Of a stretch of DNA of 64,000 bases, positions 51,601-61,380 are shown one piece after another. The stretch's first letter is position 1; each line of letters starts with the position of its first letter. Under the pieces are notes generated by a model that searched no databases, was not told the origin of the DNA, and saw only the letters and a list, made by a program, of their open reading frames with translations. Source of the stretch: Agelaius tricolor (taxonomy: Eukaryota > Chordata > Aves > Passeriformes > Icteridae); the NCBI GenBank assembly GCA_023055355.1, contig JALJCS010000001.1, forward strand, positions 50,969,381 through 51,033,380. Reading direction: 5' to 3'. Position numbers and translations under genes: made by a program.

Positions 51601-54406
51601 TTTTCTCTGCAATTTCACAGAATAAGTAGTAAAAGTGTTCACAAATGGTGTAATTGAACTCATCATGTATGTGGCAAACTGGGTTTAATTCTTTTGTGGG
51701 AGTTCTTTGGGTGGGTTTGTTTGGGTTTTTTTCATGTGAGAAAAATCTAGTAGCTTTACCAGGGTTGATGTCTTCTATTCCAAGAAAATTGCTGTGGTTT
51801 CTTAGTATTATGTGAATCTGTTTACCACTGTGGTAGACATCAGACTTAGTTTAGCATCTAAGGATGTGATAGTAATCATTCTTGATATCTCCCTTTCAGG
51901 GGAGACATCCCCTTTTGAAGAAGATGGATAGAGATAGAATTTGAAACCCAGCCATAGATGTATTTCTTGTCACACCTTTTAATTAAGTTAGTTATCTCCT
52001 CTGAGTCTGTTTCCCATCTGAAACTGCAGAATATCACAATCCTTCCTACCTGTAAAGAGGAATTTTTCAATGCAAGGAGATTGTGTAAATGAAAATCGAA
52101 TCACTGTTTTTCATTGACTTAATTTTGTGTTTTTAAAACAGCCCTCTAAATAATATATGTCACAACCCAACATGCAATCATTTCTGAGAGGAAGGCCAGA
52201 GGTGTTCCTATGATTGCTTTACATAAATCACCTGCCATTCCCTTTCTGTCTCCTTTTTTATTACAATTCCTCCATCAAGCGCAGCCAAGTGCCAAGCAGT
52301 GCTCAGGAGGGAATATGGTGTTACTATAATATTGTCTTAATGGTTTCCATTATCTCAACCTCATGCCATTGGGTGTATATTTGTAAAAACACCAATGAGG
52401 GAGATTTATATATTTTTTTGTAATTTTAAGATGATTTTGTTGTGTTTAAAAAGCTATTTCAGCTGTGTTTGACATTTGTAGTTGACCCCAAAATTTAGTT
52501 TGTGATATCAGTCAAAATTAAGTAAGATAGGTAAGGGGCATTGCTGGATGGCAGGTTAACTTGGTGCAGAGACAAATCCAGTAGGGAGGGAAGTTTTTTC
52601 TTTCTGTCTCTGAACAGAGACCATAACTCTGGTCTCCTTCTTTACCACCCTTCTGTCTGAGGCTTAGAGAGAAGTGCACAGGTAATATGCACAATTGAGG
52701 TGTAATTCTACGTCCCACAGGCTTGTGGCATTTTATTTAAATAGCCATTTGAAAATAATGCACTCTTTCTTTTTTTTTTTTTTTTCCAGGTGATGGAAAT
52801 TGCCTTATGCATGCTGCATCACAGTACATGTGGGGTATAGAAGATATTGACCTTGTCTTAAGAAAAACATTGTTTAGTGCTCTCAGGGAGATTGACACAC
52901 GGAACTTCAAGCTCCGCTGGCAGCAGGAGGCTGTTAAATCCCAGGAGTTTGTAGAAACAGGACTCCGTTATGACACCCGGGTAAGGCAGCCTGAGGGAGT
53001 GGTGCTGTTTTCTGAATGCTTGCCAGCATTGCCTTGCTGATTCTGTTTGCTTTGTGGCTTCATGGATTCTGCCATTAATGGAGAGCAGAAATAGTCTCCC
53101 TTTGGAGGAAATGGGAAAATGTGATTATTTGAGCTCTGCTGTGCTGCAGCTGGTTCCTGACCTCTGTGTCTTTGAACCATTGGTGACAGCTGTTTCTTTC
53201 CTCAGAACTGGGAGGAGGAGTGGGAATACCTCATTGAACTGACCTCCCCAGAAATATCTGGGGCTCAAAATAGACTTCCCTATAACGCGCTGGAAGAAAT
53301 CCACATCTTCATCCTTGCTAACATCCTCCGAAGGCCAATCATTGTCCTTGCAGGTGAGTTGCCTGGCCAGTTATCCCACTGTGTTACTCTTGTGCTGTGT
53401 TAGTAATCTTAGTCAACAGGTAGATGCATTTCAGAACATGGTGTTTTCAGTAATTATTATAAAACCCCCAGCATACATTTTCTCTTGCCTGTAGTACATA
53501 CTTATTTGTGTTTTCTTTTTCTTCTTTATGCAGATAAAGTGGTTAGAAGCTTAGAGTCAGGCTCCAGTTTTGCTCCTCTGAATGTTGGTGGTGTTTACTT
53601 GCCTCTCCTGTGGCCAGCTGAAGAATGCTACAGATACCCAATTGTGCTTGGCTATGACAACATGCATTTTACACCACTGGTGACTCTGAAGGACAGTGGG
53701 CCAGGTATTTTTCAAGTACCTCGTTTGGTATTTATGTTACTTCTTCAAAACCACTGTGCTGATAAAGCATTTGAAAAATGATCTGGTTTAGATTTGCATT
53801 TTTAAAGTTAAATTAGATTCATTTGAAATATATTCCTAAAATGTGAGCAGAAAAAGCTTTGTCTGTGAATCTGAGTAGAAACTAAAGGTTGCCTTCAAGA
53901 TACTCACTGAAAGTAGAGTGCAACTCACCTGCTTGCAGGCTGGAATTGGTCAAAGGCTAACCTCTGCTTTATCGCGTTCTGGCCTCCTTTCCACATTGTA
54001 AGAGAAGAAGCTTTGAAGGATGCAGTCTCACAGCAGGGTACCACTGCCTGGCAGGACTAATGAAATATATGCTTTACCATTTTTAACACATCTCTTCTGA
54101 GTGGACAGCAGTTCTCTAGGTTCAGGTTGCAGCATCATCCCACCAAAAGGCATAACAAACAAAGATCTACAATCCTGTTCAAGTGGAGAAGATAGTTGCT
54201 ATGGGGACATTAAAGCTACTGTGCAATGGGGCTAAGTTTGTGATGTAGCTGTGTTTGCAACCTCCCCCAGTGGTACCATGCAGAAACTCCTTGCTCTGCC
54301 CAGCTGTTCTCTCTCTCAAAAGTTTAGTGGTAGTATCTCCATATGTTGTATTTTATGGTTATTCCTAACTGGCTGGTTATGTTTGTGTAAATATACATAC
54401 ACACAT

Positions 54407-54442
<36 letters not shown>

Positions 54443-57400
54443 CTGTGTGTTTTTGTGTGTGTATGTGCTAATCCATCTTGTTTCCCCACAGAAATCCGGG
54501 CTGTCCCTCTGGTCACCAGGGAGCAAGGCAGATTTGAGGATTTGAAGGTGCACTTTCTGACAGATGCAGAAGAGAGGGAGAAAGAGCAGCTGCTAAAAGA
54601 CTACTTGATAGTGATTGAAATTCCAGTGCAAGGCTGGGATCATGGTACAACTCATCTAATTAATGCTGCAAAGTGAGTGTCATTCCTGTTTCCTCAAAGT
54701 TATCTTATTTACAGAGGTGGGACAGGTTGGGCAGCCCAGTGTGTTCTTTTGGTCTTTCCTTCCTTCCTAGGTGGCCCATGTTTTTACTACCTGAAATATG
54801 AAACATTGGCATTACTGTTGATACATTTTGAAGTAGTATGAGCTGAGGCCAGTCTAAATTTAAAAGCAAAAATGTGTTCAAACTGAAACTAGCATTTTAG
54901 AGAAAAAAATCCATTTGATCAGTTTCAGTGACTTTTGGATTACACAGGAGGGTTGCTGAAAAGTAGTTAAATGCAGGAACTAGTTAGCTCAAGCTCTTGT
55001 GCTTTGTGTAAGGGCACATTGCATAATGGGCAGTTGGTGTAATTTTAGCTGCCCTGGGTAAAGTACTTGGCAGTATGTTCTGAGCACAGATGCCTCAACA
55101 CCCTGGGCTGTTCCGTGTGGCAGCAGGCAGGAAGCTGTGGCCAGTAGAGGAACCAGCATCTCTGCTTGTCCCCCTGATGGTTGAGCATCAGGAAACATGC
55201 AGGGAGCAGCTGGCATCAGCTTCTTACATGCAGTGGGCACTGGCAGTGATGCCCAACCAGTCCCCTCAGAACTGATGGAGGGAGTAACTCCCTGTATCCT
55301 CTGTCTTTGCCTCCACTATCCCACGGAAAGAAATCTTCATGCTGTTGGCTGGCTCTGGTGTAGGGGCCTTGAAAATTGAAGTCCTTCTACCTGAAGCATG
55401 TAAGCACACATAAAGGGTAGCACTTGAGCTTCCCTAGTTGCTCTGCCTAGATGTGCTCTGGAATATTGCCAGAAATGTTAGCTCCTCATCCTACCAACTG
55501 TGGCATGGTGAAACTCCGGTGTAGAGTTTTCCTGGCAGCTGGAGGCAATAAGGATGGTGTGATGGATGCTAGCATTTCACACACCACACTGAAGCCCCAC
55601 AGTTTGTTAGAAGAATTCTGCTGGTAGATACAGACCCAACAGGGCAGAACCAGGAGGAGATTTCACAATAAACTGTATCATTATGCTCAGTTGAGCACTG
55701 ATCCTCAGAGAAATTCACCATTTGGGGGACTTTCTGCTTCTGAGATTACCCATATTCTTTATGGGTAAACAGCAAACAGCTCTTAGAAAATCCTCACTTA
55801 GCAAAGCCTTTTAAGAATACTTCTGTTTAGCATTGTGTCAGGACATTTATTTCAGATGTGAAAGTCTCCATTACTGAACACCTGCTTTTAAAATTATTTC
55901 CATTTACAGCAACAGTGTACATCCCAGATCTTCTGTCTGAGTAATATGGATGTGCATTAAGTCTACATTTCCTTCCCACGTTGCTTATATTTGCTTCCAC
56001 CCCCACCATCTGCTCTTTTCAACCACTGATACAATCTTCCTTTTTTGGCTGTCAGGTTAGATGAAGGCAACCTACCCAAAGAAATAAACCTCGTGGAAGA
56101 TTACTTTCAACTGGTACAGCATGAGTACAAGAAGTGGCAGGAGAATGCTGAACCTGCTAGAAGAGAGACATGTTCCAGGAACAGACAGGATCTGTCACTT
56201 TCCCAGCTCTCCCTCTTACAGATGAAATGTGAAACGCCAAATTGCCCTTTCTACATGTCTGTGAACACCCAGCCCTACTGCCACGAATGCTTTGAGCAGA
56301 GGTCCCAAGGAAGCAAAGGAAGAAAGCAGACCTCCAAAGCAGCACCTGAGAAGCTGAAGGCAGCTGGGTCAGGCTCCTCCCGTAGGGATACTTGTGAACC
56401 TGGGGGATGGACATCTGAAGGGCCTGTAACAGAGCCTCGCTCTGCGCCTCCGACCGCTCCGAGCCTTTTCCTGTACAGTGAAACCACAGCCATGAAATGC
56501 AGGACCCCAGACTGCCCCTTCACACTGAATGTGCAACACAATGGGCTGTGTGAACGCTGCTACAACTCCAGACAGCTCAGTCCCTGCAACAACTTGGATG
56601 ACCAGAGACACTTAAACTATGCCACATGCAAAATGTGCCGCCAAAAGGCCAAGAGGACCTTCAATGGTATATGCAGCACTTGCTTCAAAAGGTCTACAGA
56701 GCAGTCCCCAAATGGCAGTCCCTCTTTCCTGCCCACCTGCCACCAGAGATCAACATCTGACCCATCCCAGATCTCACAGATCCTCCGCCAGCACTCCTGC
56801 CATCAGGCTCCCAACAGCCATGGCAAGGAGCCCCCGCCACCAGCACTGTCCCCCGAGGAGAACAGGGGAGGCAGCCTCTGTAGGAAACCTGGCTGCAAGT
56901 TTTTTGGGACACCACAAAATGAGGGCTTTTGCACGCTGTGTTTCTTTGAGTACAGGGAAAACCATGGTAAGTGGAGATGGAGTGAGCTTTGACACACTTT
57001 GGCTGCAGATCAGCCTCCTTGAACTGTGAAGTTCTGTGTGCACTGGGTGATAAAAGGACAGGGGGGTATGAAAACAGTGTGAGGAGAAGGTGATTTTTTC
57101 TGTTATTATCCCATTGTCATGATTTAACCCCAGCCAGCAACCAAGCCCCACAAAGCTACTCGCTCACTCTCCCACGAGCAGGCTCAGGTAGAGAATAGAA
57201 AGCATAAAAGCTGGAGAACTCATGGGTTTGGATAAAGAGAGTTTAATAGGAAAAGCAAAAACTGCATACACAAGTAAAGCAAAACAAAGAATTAATTCAT
57301 TACTTGCTATGGGCAGACAGGTGTTCAGGCTGTGTCTTCTCCCACGCACTTTTGCCAGCAGGTCAGTATGAAAAGCAGAAAAGGCCTTGGCACTGTGTAA

Positions 57401-59960
57401 GACCTGCTCAGCAATAACAAAAACATCTCAATATTATCAGCCTTGTGCTCAGCACAAATCCAAAACACAGCCCCACACCAGCCACTGTGAAGAAAATTAA
57501 CTTTACCCCAGCCAAAACCAGCATACCATAAAGGGGCACATGGCAGCAGTATGAGAAATCTGTGAAATCCTTGTAAAACTTCTTTCAGCTTTGATGGAAG
57601 CAAAACCAACTTAAGAGGGGGTGGCTTTTGATACTCCCCATCATCCACTGCAATTATGGTTTGGTATGAATTTTCTTCACAGCTAGACAAATTATAGAGG
57701 TCAGTGAAGGAAATGCTGTAAATGTATGGAAGGTACTGAAATCAGTTATGTTAGCAAGGTGTTTAAAAAGCCTTGAAGACTCTGTAGATCTCTATCTGTT
57801 CTGGATGTAACAGCTATAATGCTCTGGAGTAACCACTGTAGTTGTCTTGACAAGCAGAGCAAGTAGAATTTGACTGTAGGTAATTAGCTTGTATTTTGGA
57901 GTAACTTTGGAGTGTGTTGGTACACTCTACCTCGAAATCTTCCTTGGTAATACCCTGCGTGTGCATGCACGTGTGTTTAAAGACTGACTTTAAAAAAGGC
58001 AATAGTCTGTGAATAAATCACAGCATGAAATCTTCATCTTTCATGCTGCTGCCCTGTTTCACAGGTAAAGAACCCTTAGGTGTAGAGGCTGAAAGGTGTA
58101 TGTAAGAGACAATTATTACTTATCTCTTCAGACTATTTTATTGCTCGTAAGTTTGCTGATACAAATAAAGAAACATGGAATAGGTTTGGTTGGAAGCAAC
58201 CTTTAAAGATCATCTAATTCAACCCCCCTGCTGTTGGCAGAGACATCTTTCACAACACTGAGCTTTCCACGTGCGTTCAGATTAGGGAACGTCTGTGCGA
58301 GCTTGCAATACCTTATTTTCCAGCATTGCTCACAATGAAATTTTTTTTCCTTCTGATTGTGGAATATATAAGATTGCTTCATGAGACTAAAAAGTATAAT
58401 GCACTTTTTCCCCTTAAGCTCTGTACCACTGTACTTCAATTATCTAATGTGACTGAAATGGTGGAGGCTGAAATGGGTAGGTCACAGATGACAGTCAAAG
58501 TGAAGTCAAAGGTGAAATTCGTCTTGACTTCAGTGTGATCTAGGTTTCCTACTTAGAGCAAGTTTTTCCCAAATCATCTGTTTCAACAAATTGTATCAGA
58601 CTGCATTAGCATGCTTATGTATGTAACATGAAGAAAGATGTACCAACTGGGGGAGTCTCAGGATTGTCAAAAACCCATATTTGAGGCTAGTTGATATTTT
58701 AAATTTTATTTCATTTTTAAGGTGGAGAGCTTTTTGTAGCTGCTTTGGGTCATCAGATCTATTGGGCACATTCAAACTGCTCCTGTTCATGCTTTGCTTT
58801 ACAGACAGTGTTTTGCTGCGCCACCAGAGGCGATCTCAGAGGAAGTCTTCAGCAGCAGACCAGACGGGGAGCTCCGCTGCCGGCTTCCGTAACACCGTGT
58901 CCTGCCAGAGGCGCGACTGCGGCACCCTGGGCAGCACGATGCTCGAGGGCTACTGCCAGAACTGCTTCATTATAGCCCAGAACCAGCGATTCCAAGAAGC
59001 CAGAAGGACAGAAGAGCAGCTGGTGAGGCAGCCAGAAGTAAGTGTGAACTTCTCTAAATCTTCCTCTTGTTTAGCGCTGGATGTTTTTCTCTTGTGGAAG
59101 CAACTTGGGATCCATACTAGAAAATCCTCAAATGGCTGCATCTTAACTATCATAGAAAGACAAGCATAGAGCATATCGTGAGTTTTTTCTGCTGCAGTTG
59201 AGCGGCCCTCATAAAAAATCATTCTCAGTTTAGGGTTGTCCATGACCATGCTCAGTTTTACCTCCGCTGGGATTTTGCCAGCAGTTCCAGTGGAAGCAAT
59301 TGGACCAACAGCAAGGTTGTTTTGTTGACTGGAGAAAGATTTTCATTCTTACCCTTAGAGCTGTGCATCTGTGTCAAGGGGTTCAAGTTGCATTTTTGAT
59401 TGAGTGCATCACAGATTGTCTTTGTCCTAAATAAGGTTTTTAATTCAGTTGGTTTTGGTCCTTTTAGAATTGAGGGTTGCCAAAGGTAAAAAAGCCAATG
59501 TTTTTCCTAAGAAATGACAGAATTTGTGATTTTCTTTGGTACTGCACTTTGTAGAAGTGCCTGTGAGCAATCCCCAGGTGGTTACCTATACAAACCACGA
59601 GCAGAGTAAAAAGGAAATGAAAAGCCATTTGTGCTGCCAGCACAGCAGCTGACAATGTGTTTTAAAATTTTTAAGAGAACAGGGCAGCACAGAGGAGATG
59701 TGCAGCGAGCAGCATTGAGTGCCCAGAAGAGACAGTGTGCTGTGGCTTCGTGTAGAAACAGCCTGGCCCGCAGGAGTGACGACCTGTGCCCAGAGTGCCG
59801 GCGCCTGGGTCAGCTGCCACCGCCGGGGAGTGCCAGGGAGCCGGGAGCACAGGAGCCTCCCAAGCAGCGCTGCCGAGCCCCTGCCTGCGATCACTATGGT
59901 AATGCCAAGTGCAACGGCTACTGCAACGAGTGCTACCAGTTCAAACAGATCTATGGCTAG
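48319..59960 (+). CDS. tumor necrosis factor alpha-induced protein 3 (A20), eight coding exons
   Basis: A20 is a cytoplasmic ubiquitin-editing enzyme. It removes K63-linked chains from signalling proteins such as RIPK1 and TRAF6, promotes their degradation and ends NF-kB activation. Coding exons are 48319-48616, 52790-52980, 53206-53353, 53534-53704, 54492-54672, 56056-56966, 58805-59022 and 59676-59960; together they give 2,403 nt, that is 800 residues (human 790). All junctions are GT-AG and in phase. The N-terminal OTU domain (about 1-370) keeps Asp71, Cys104 in N-C-L-M-H-A, and His257. Seven A20-type zinc fingers start at Cys388, 478, 521, 605, 667, 727 and 772, each with four cysteines. 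Ser382 and Ser564 match phosphorylated serines known in human A20. The start ATG at 48,319 has A at -3 and G at +4. No frameshift or stop was seen, so the gene appears intact. Confidence 0.96.
48617..52789 (+). other. TNFAIP3 intron 2
   Basis: This is the largest intron, at 4,173 bases. It holds an 18-base direct repeat with 24-bp period (50,727-50,768), a T-rich tract near 51,044-51,061, and the locally GC-richer segment 51,120-51,270 with kB and C/EBP-like sites. The acceptor has a very long T tract (52,768-52,785) before CCAG. No transposon or nested gene was recognised. Confidence 0.65.
51120..51270 (+). promoter_or_regulatory. candidate intron 2 NF-kB enhancer
   Basis: Within 120 bases there are a TEAD-type CATTCCA (51,123-51,129), a CACCC-like CCACACCCCC (51,140-51,149), a near-consensus kB GGGAAAGTCC (51,151-51,160, one mismatch), a C/EBP-like TTGCTCAAT (51,203-51,211) and a full-consensus palindromic kB GGGGAATTCC (51,230-51,239). 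The segment stands out from the AT-rich intron by composition. Enhancer function is inferred from clustering only. Confidence 0.45.
52790..52980 (+). CDS. TNFAIP3 exon 3 (catalytic cysteine)
   Basis: The exon is bounded by TTCCAG| and CGG|GTAAGG and is 191 nt long. It completes Gly100 and encodes the OTU catalytic loop D-G-N-C-L-M-H-A with nucleophile Cys104 (52,801-52,803, human Cys103). It also encodes the conserved S-Q-Y-M-W-G and [10 protein letters not shown] segments. It ends on a codon boundary at Arg163. Confidence 0.96.
53206..53353 (+). CDS. TNFAIP3 exon 4 (OTU)
   Basis: Bounded by CCTCAG| and GCAG|GTGAGT, 148 nt. It encodes the OTU stretch from N-W to I-V-L-A, including the well-conserved L-E-E-I-H-I-F and N-I-L-R-R-P-I-I-V. 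The last codon is split (G|AT, Asp213) with exon 5. Confidence 0.95.
53534..53704 (+). CDS. TNFAIP3 exon 5 (catalytic histidine)
   Basis: Bounded by TATGCAG| and CCAG|GTATTT, 171 nt. It encodes residues 213-269 plus one base. The segment includes [15 protein letters not shown] and Y-P-I-V-L-G-Y-D followed by catalytic His257 (53,665-53,667, human His256). Intron 4 before it is only 180 bases. Confidence 0.96.
54391..54465. repeat. (CA)n-(TA)n-(TG)n microsatellite in intron 5
   Basis: Mixed CA units run into about ten TA units (54,424-54,442), and TG-rich sequence follows. The repeat ends about 25 bases before the exon 6 acceptor (AG at 54,490-54,491). The likely branch sequence GCTAATC (54,467-54,473) and the short pyrimidine tract 'cttgtttccccacag' lie directly beyond it. 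Confidence 0.95.
54492..54672 (+). CDS. TNFAIP3 exon 6 (end of OTU domain)
   Basis: Bounded by CCCACAG| and GCAAA|GTGAGT, 181 nt. It encodes [18 protein letters not shown] and the strongly conserved [18 protein letters not shown]. Lys330 is split (AA|G) with exon 7. Confidence 0.95.
54673..56055 (+). other. TNFAIP3 intron 6
   Basis: The intron is 1,383 bases with GT...AG ends. No repeat, transposon or nested exon was recognised. The acceptor is preceded by 'cttccttttttggctgtcag'. Confidence 0.7.
56056..56966 (+). CDS. TNFAIP3 exon 7 (zinc fingers 1-4)
   Basis: The largest coding exon, 911 nt, bounded by CTGTCAG| and CATG|GTAAGT. It encodes Lys330 to His633: the end of the OTU region (L-P-K-E-I-N-L-V), then zinc finger 1 (Cys388, 393, 405, 408), finger 2 (478, 483, 495, 498), finger 3 (521, 524, 536, 539) and finger 4 (605, 610, 622, 625). 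Finger 4 supports E3 ligase activity in human A20. The linker between fingers 1 and 2 carries Arg439-Arg440 at the place of the human MALT1 cleavage site. The linker R-S-T-S-D-P-S keeps a known phosphoserine context at Ser564. Confidence 0.95.
57115..57528 (-). mobile_element. solo ERVL-type LTR, antisense to TNFAIP3
   Basis: On the + strand it begins TGTCATGATTTAACCCCAGC and ends near 'ccccagccaaaaccagcataccA'. Read on the minus strand it opens 'ggctggggtaaagttaattttcttc' in the manner of a very common avian ERVL-type LTR family recalled from memory. Length is about 410 bp, shorter than full copies of that family. No internal retroviral sequence was recognised on either side, so it is most likely a solo LTR left by recombination. 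Exact ends and target duplication could not be fixed. Confidence 0.75.
58172..58265 (-). mobile_element. CR1 LINE fragment in intron 7
   Basis: The + strand shows the antisense CR1 3'-end phrase 'ggttggaagcaacctttaaagatcatctaattcaacccccctgc'. It is a short copy whose terminal repeat has degenerated ('catggaataggttt'). Confidence 0.8.
58805..59022 (+). CDS. TNFAIP3 exon 8 (zinc finger 5)
   Basis: The acceptor at 58,801-58,804 (ACAG|ACAG) gives the open, in-phase frame. The alternative acceptor four bases later would shift the frame. Residues 634-706 include zinc finger 5 (Cys667, 672, 684, 687) and the conserved [14 protein letters not shown] end. The donor used here is CTG|GTGAGG at 59,023. 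A second donor, GAA|GTAAGT at 59,038, is also in phase and would add five residues (V-R-Q-P-E). The N-terminal 25 residues differ strongly from the human linker. Confidence 0.85.
59023..59675 (+). other. TNFAIP3 intron 8
   Basis: The intron is 653 bases. No repeat or nested exon was recognised. The acceptor TTTTTAAG at 59,674-59,675 has a short pyrimidine tract. It is the only nearby AG that keeps phase 0 with exon 8. Confidence 0.7.
59676..59960 (+). CDS. TNFAIP3 exon 9, coding part (zinc fingers 6-7, stop)
   Basis: The last coding segment has 94 codons plus TAG (59,958-59,960). It encodes finger 6 (Cys727, 732, 744, 747) and finger 7 (Cys772, 777, 789, 792) and ends Q-F-K-Q-I-Y-G. Finger 7 is the linear-ubiquitin-binding finger in human A20 and is almost unchanged here. 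The region between fingers 6 and 7 is rich in proline and glycine and GC-rich. Zinc finger 6 begins about 20 residues after the splice junction, and that spacer is poorly conserved. Confidence 0.93.
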   Translation, partial: RTGQHRGDVQRAALSAQKRQCAVASCRNSLARRSDDLCPECRRLGQLPPPGSAREPGAQEPPKQRCRAPACDHYGNAKCNGYCNECYQFKQIYG

Positions 59961-61158
59961 TGGAGAACAAGAAACCAATACCAGCTACTTCCTTCCCTGA
60001 AATGGTGCTACGTCCAAAACACTTAACAGTCCTGGGAGTGGGAGGGTGAGGGGAAACATAAGCTGTCTGCTCGATCATGTTTATTCCCAAGAATGGGAAT
60101 CAATTTCTACTTCCTCTAAACACTGCATACAAGGACTGCTGAGAAGGTCACATTGCCTTCTGCACAGAGCTCCCGTTCATGACTAAGCTCCTACAATGCC
60201 ATATTTAATTCTTGGACTTCCCAGGAGGAAGTATGAAGCATTTGAATCCAAAGAACTTCCTAGTTCTGCCTGTTTCTCAATACCTCCCCTCTCCCAGGGA
60301 AGGAGCCATGTCTACTGTCAGAGGTGCAGGACGTTTTTATGGCTGCATACATCAGTCAGGGGCAAGTCCTTCCTGAATGGGATTATCCAGGACAGACTGA
60401 TGCTACTTCCAGTTGACATCTGAAGAAACGTGGTTTGGTTTGCCCGTGTCCTTGCTATTCTTACAGAACTCACAGAGCAGGAGCTCCCATGGGCATTTAG
60501 GGTGATAACAGCGAGCACCTCTGTGTTTGCAGAGCCCTCAGCAAACCACAGCCAGAAACAAGACCAGCACTGATCTGCTCCTTTAACATGCTTAACCTAA
60601 CCCAATTTAGACCCTTTCCCAAATCGCAAGACAGCTGGAAAGACAGAAGTTGCAGAAGAAATGCATGTGATGGTGAAAATGTATCCTGCCATTTTCCACT
60701 TGTGTGGAAGGAATTACCTCCAAAAGACAAGAAAAACCCCAAAGCCCTTTGTCTTCACTTCTGAAACAAGATTGACTCTTGTCTCTTGCACTGCAAATGT
60801 CAGGAGTATGATTGTGCTGTTTGTACCCTCCCTCCCCATTTCTGTCACACTTTTTGTCATCCTTAATGTGATTCTGTTACCATGCAAACAGCTGGGAGCT
60901 CAGTAACGAGTTCTTCAGTGCTGAGATTGTACTCCTGAAGTTTATGCATCCACTTCTCAATCTGCAGTAATTTCTTTAGCAACCTCAGCTTTACCACTGT
61001 GCCTGTTACCTGCTTCTCTCTTCTCCTTTTACACCTTTTAAGTTTTCAGCATCTGTTTTGCTGCTATGATTTTGGAGGTGAGATCTCTTCTAACTTGCTT
61101 CTCAAGTTTAGAATCCTTTTCTAGTTACTAAAAAAACTGTTTTGTAAAAAGAAAAAAA

Positions 61159-61164
61159 AATAAA
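61159..61164 (+). terminator. proximal polyadenylation signal
   Basis: AATAAA in an A-rich context about 1.2 kb after the stop codon. It could produce a shorter mRNA lacking the two downstream ATTTA motifs. Use is not proven. Confidence 0.5.
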
Positions 61165-61358
61165 TAACTCATCACTTATTTCTGTTAAATTTTATATATT
61201 TTGCGAACCTTAATGTGAACATATGTTTTATTAAAATATTTATAATATTTGAAACAATGCAATTTGAAATTTGCACAGCCAGGATTTTTTTTTACATATA
61301 TTTACTCTAGTGTTGAAAGTTACAAACTTAAATGTATAAACTTTCTCTGGTATAAAGA

Positions 61359-61364
61359 AATAAA
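61359..61364 (+). terminator. distal polyadenylation signal
   Basis: AATAAA followed about 16-25 bases later by 'gaatttgttatttttat', a suitable U/GU-rich downstream element. This is the likely end of the full-length TNFAIP3 mRNA, with cleavage near 61,380. Confidence 0.7.
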
Positions 61365-61380
61365 TTATTGAAGGATTGAA

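Larger units (their letters stand above)
56967..58804 (+). other. TNFAIP3 intron 7
   Basis: The intron is 1,838 bases and holds the antisense retroviral LTR (57,115-57,528) and a CR1 fragment (58,172-58,265). It is the only TNFAIP3 intron with recognisable transposons. It ends in a doubled acceptor, ACAGACAG. Confidence 0.8.
59961..61380 (+). other. TNFAIP3 3' UTR
   Basis: About 1.4 kb from the stop to the inferred cleavage site. The first kilobase has mixed composition, and the last 250 bases are very AT-rich. ATTTA elements lie at 61,238-61,242 and 61,300-61,304, fitting a short-lived, inducible mRNA. Two AATAAA signals are present, at 61,159 and 61,359. Confidence 0.75.

Noticed and set aside
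54251..54676. 141-codon open frame running into exon 6
   Set aside because: The upstream part is intron 5 and a translated microsatellite. Only 54,492-54,672 is coding, as set by the acceptor and by A20 homology.
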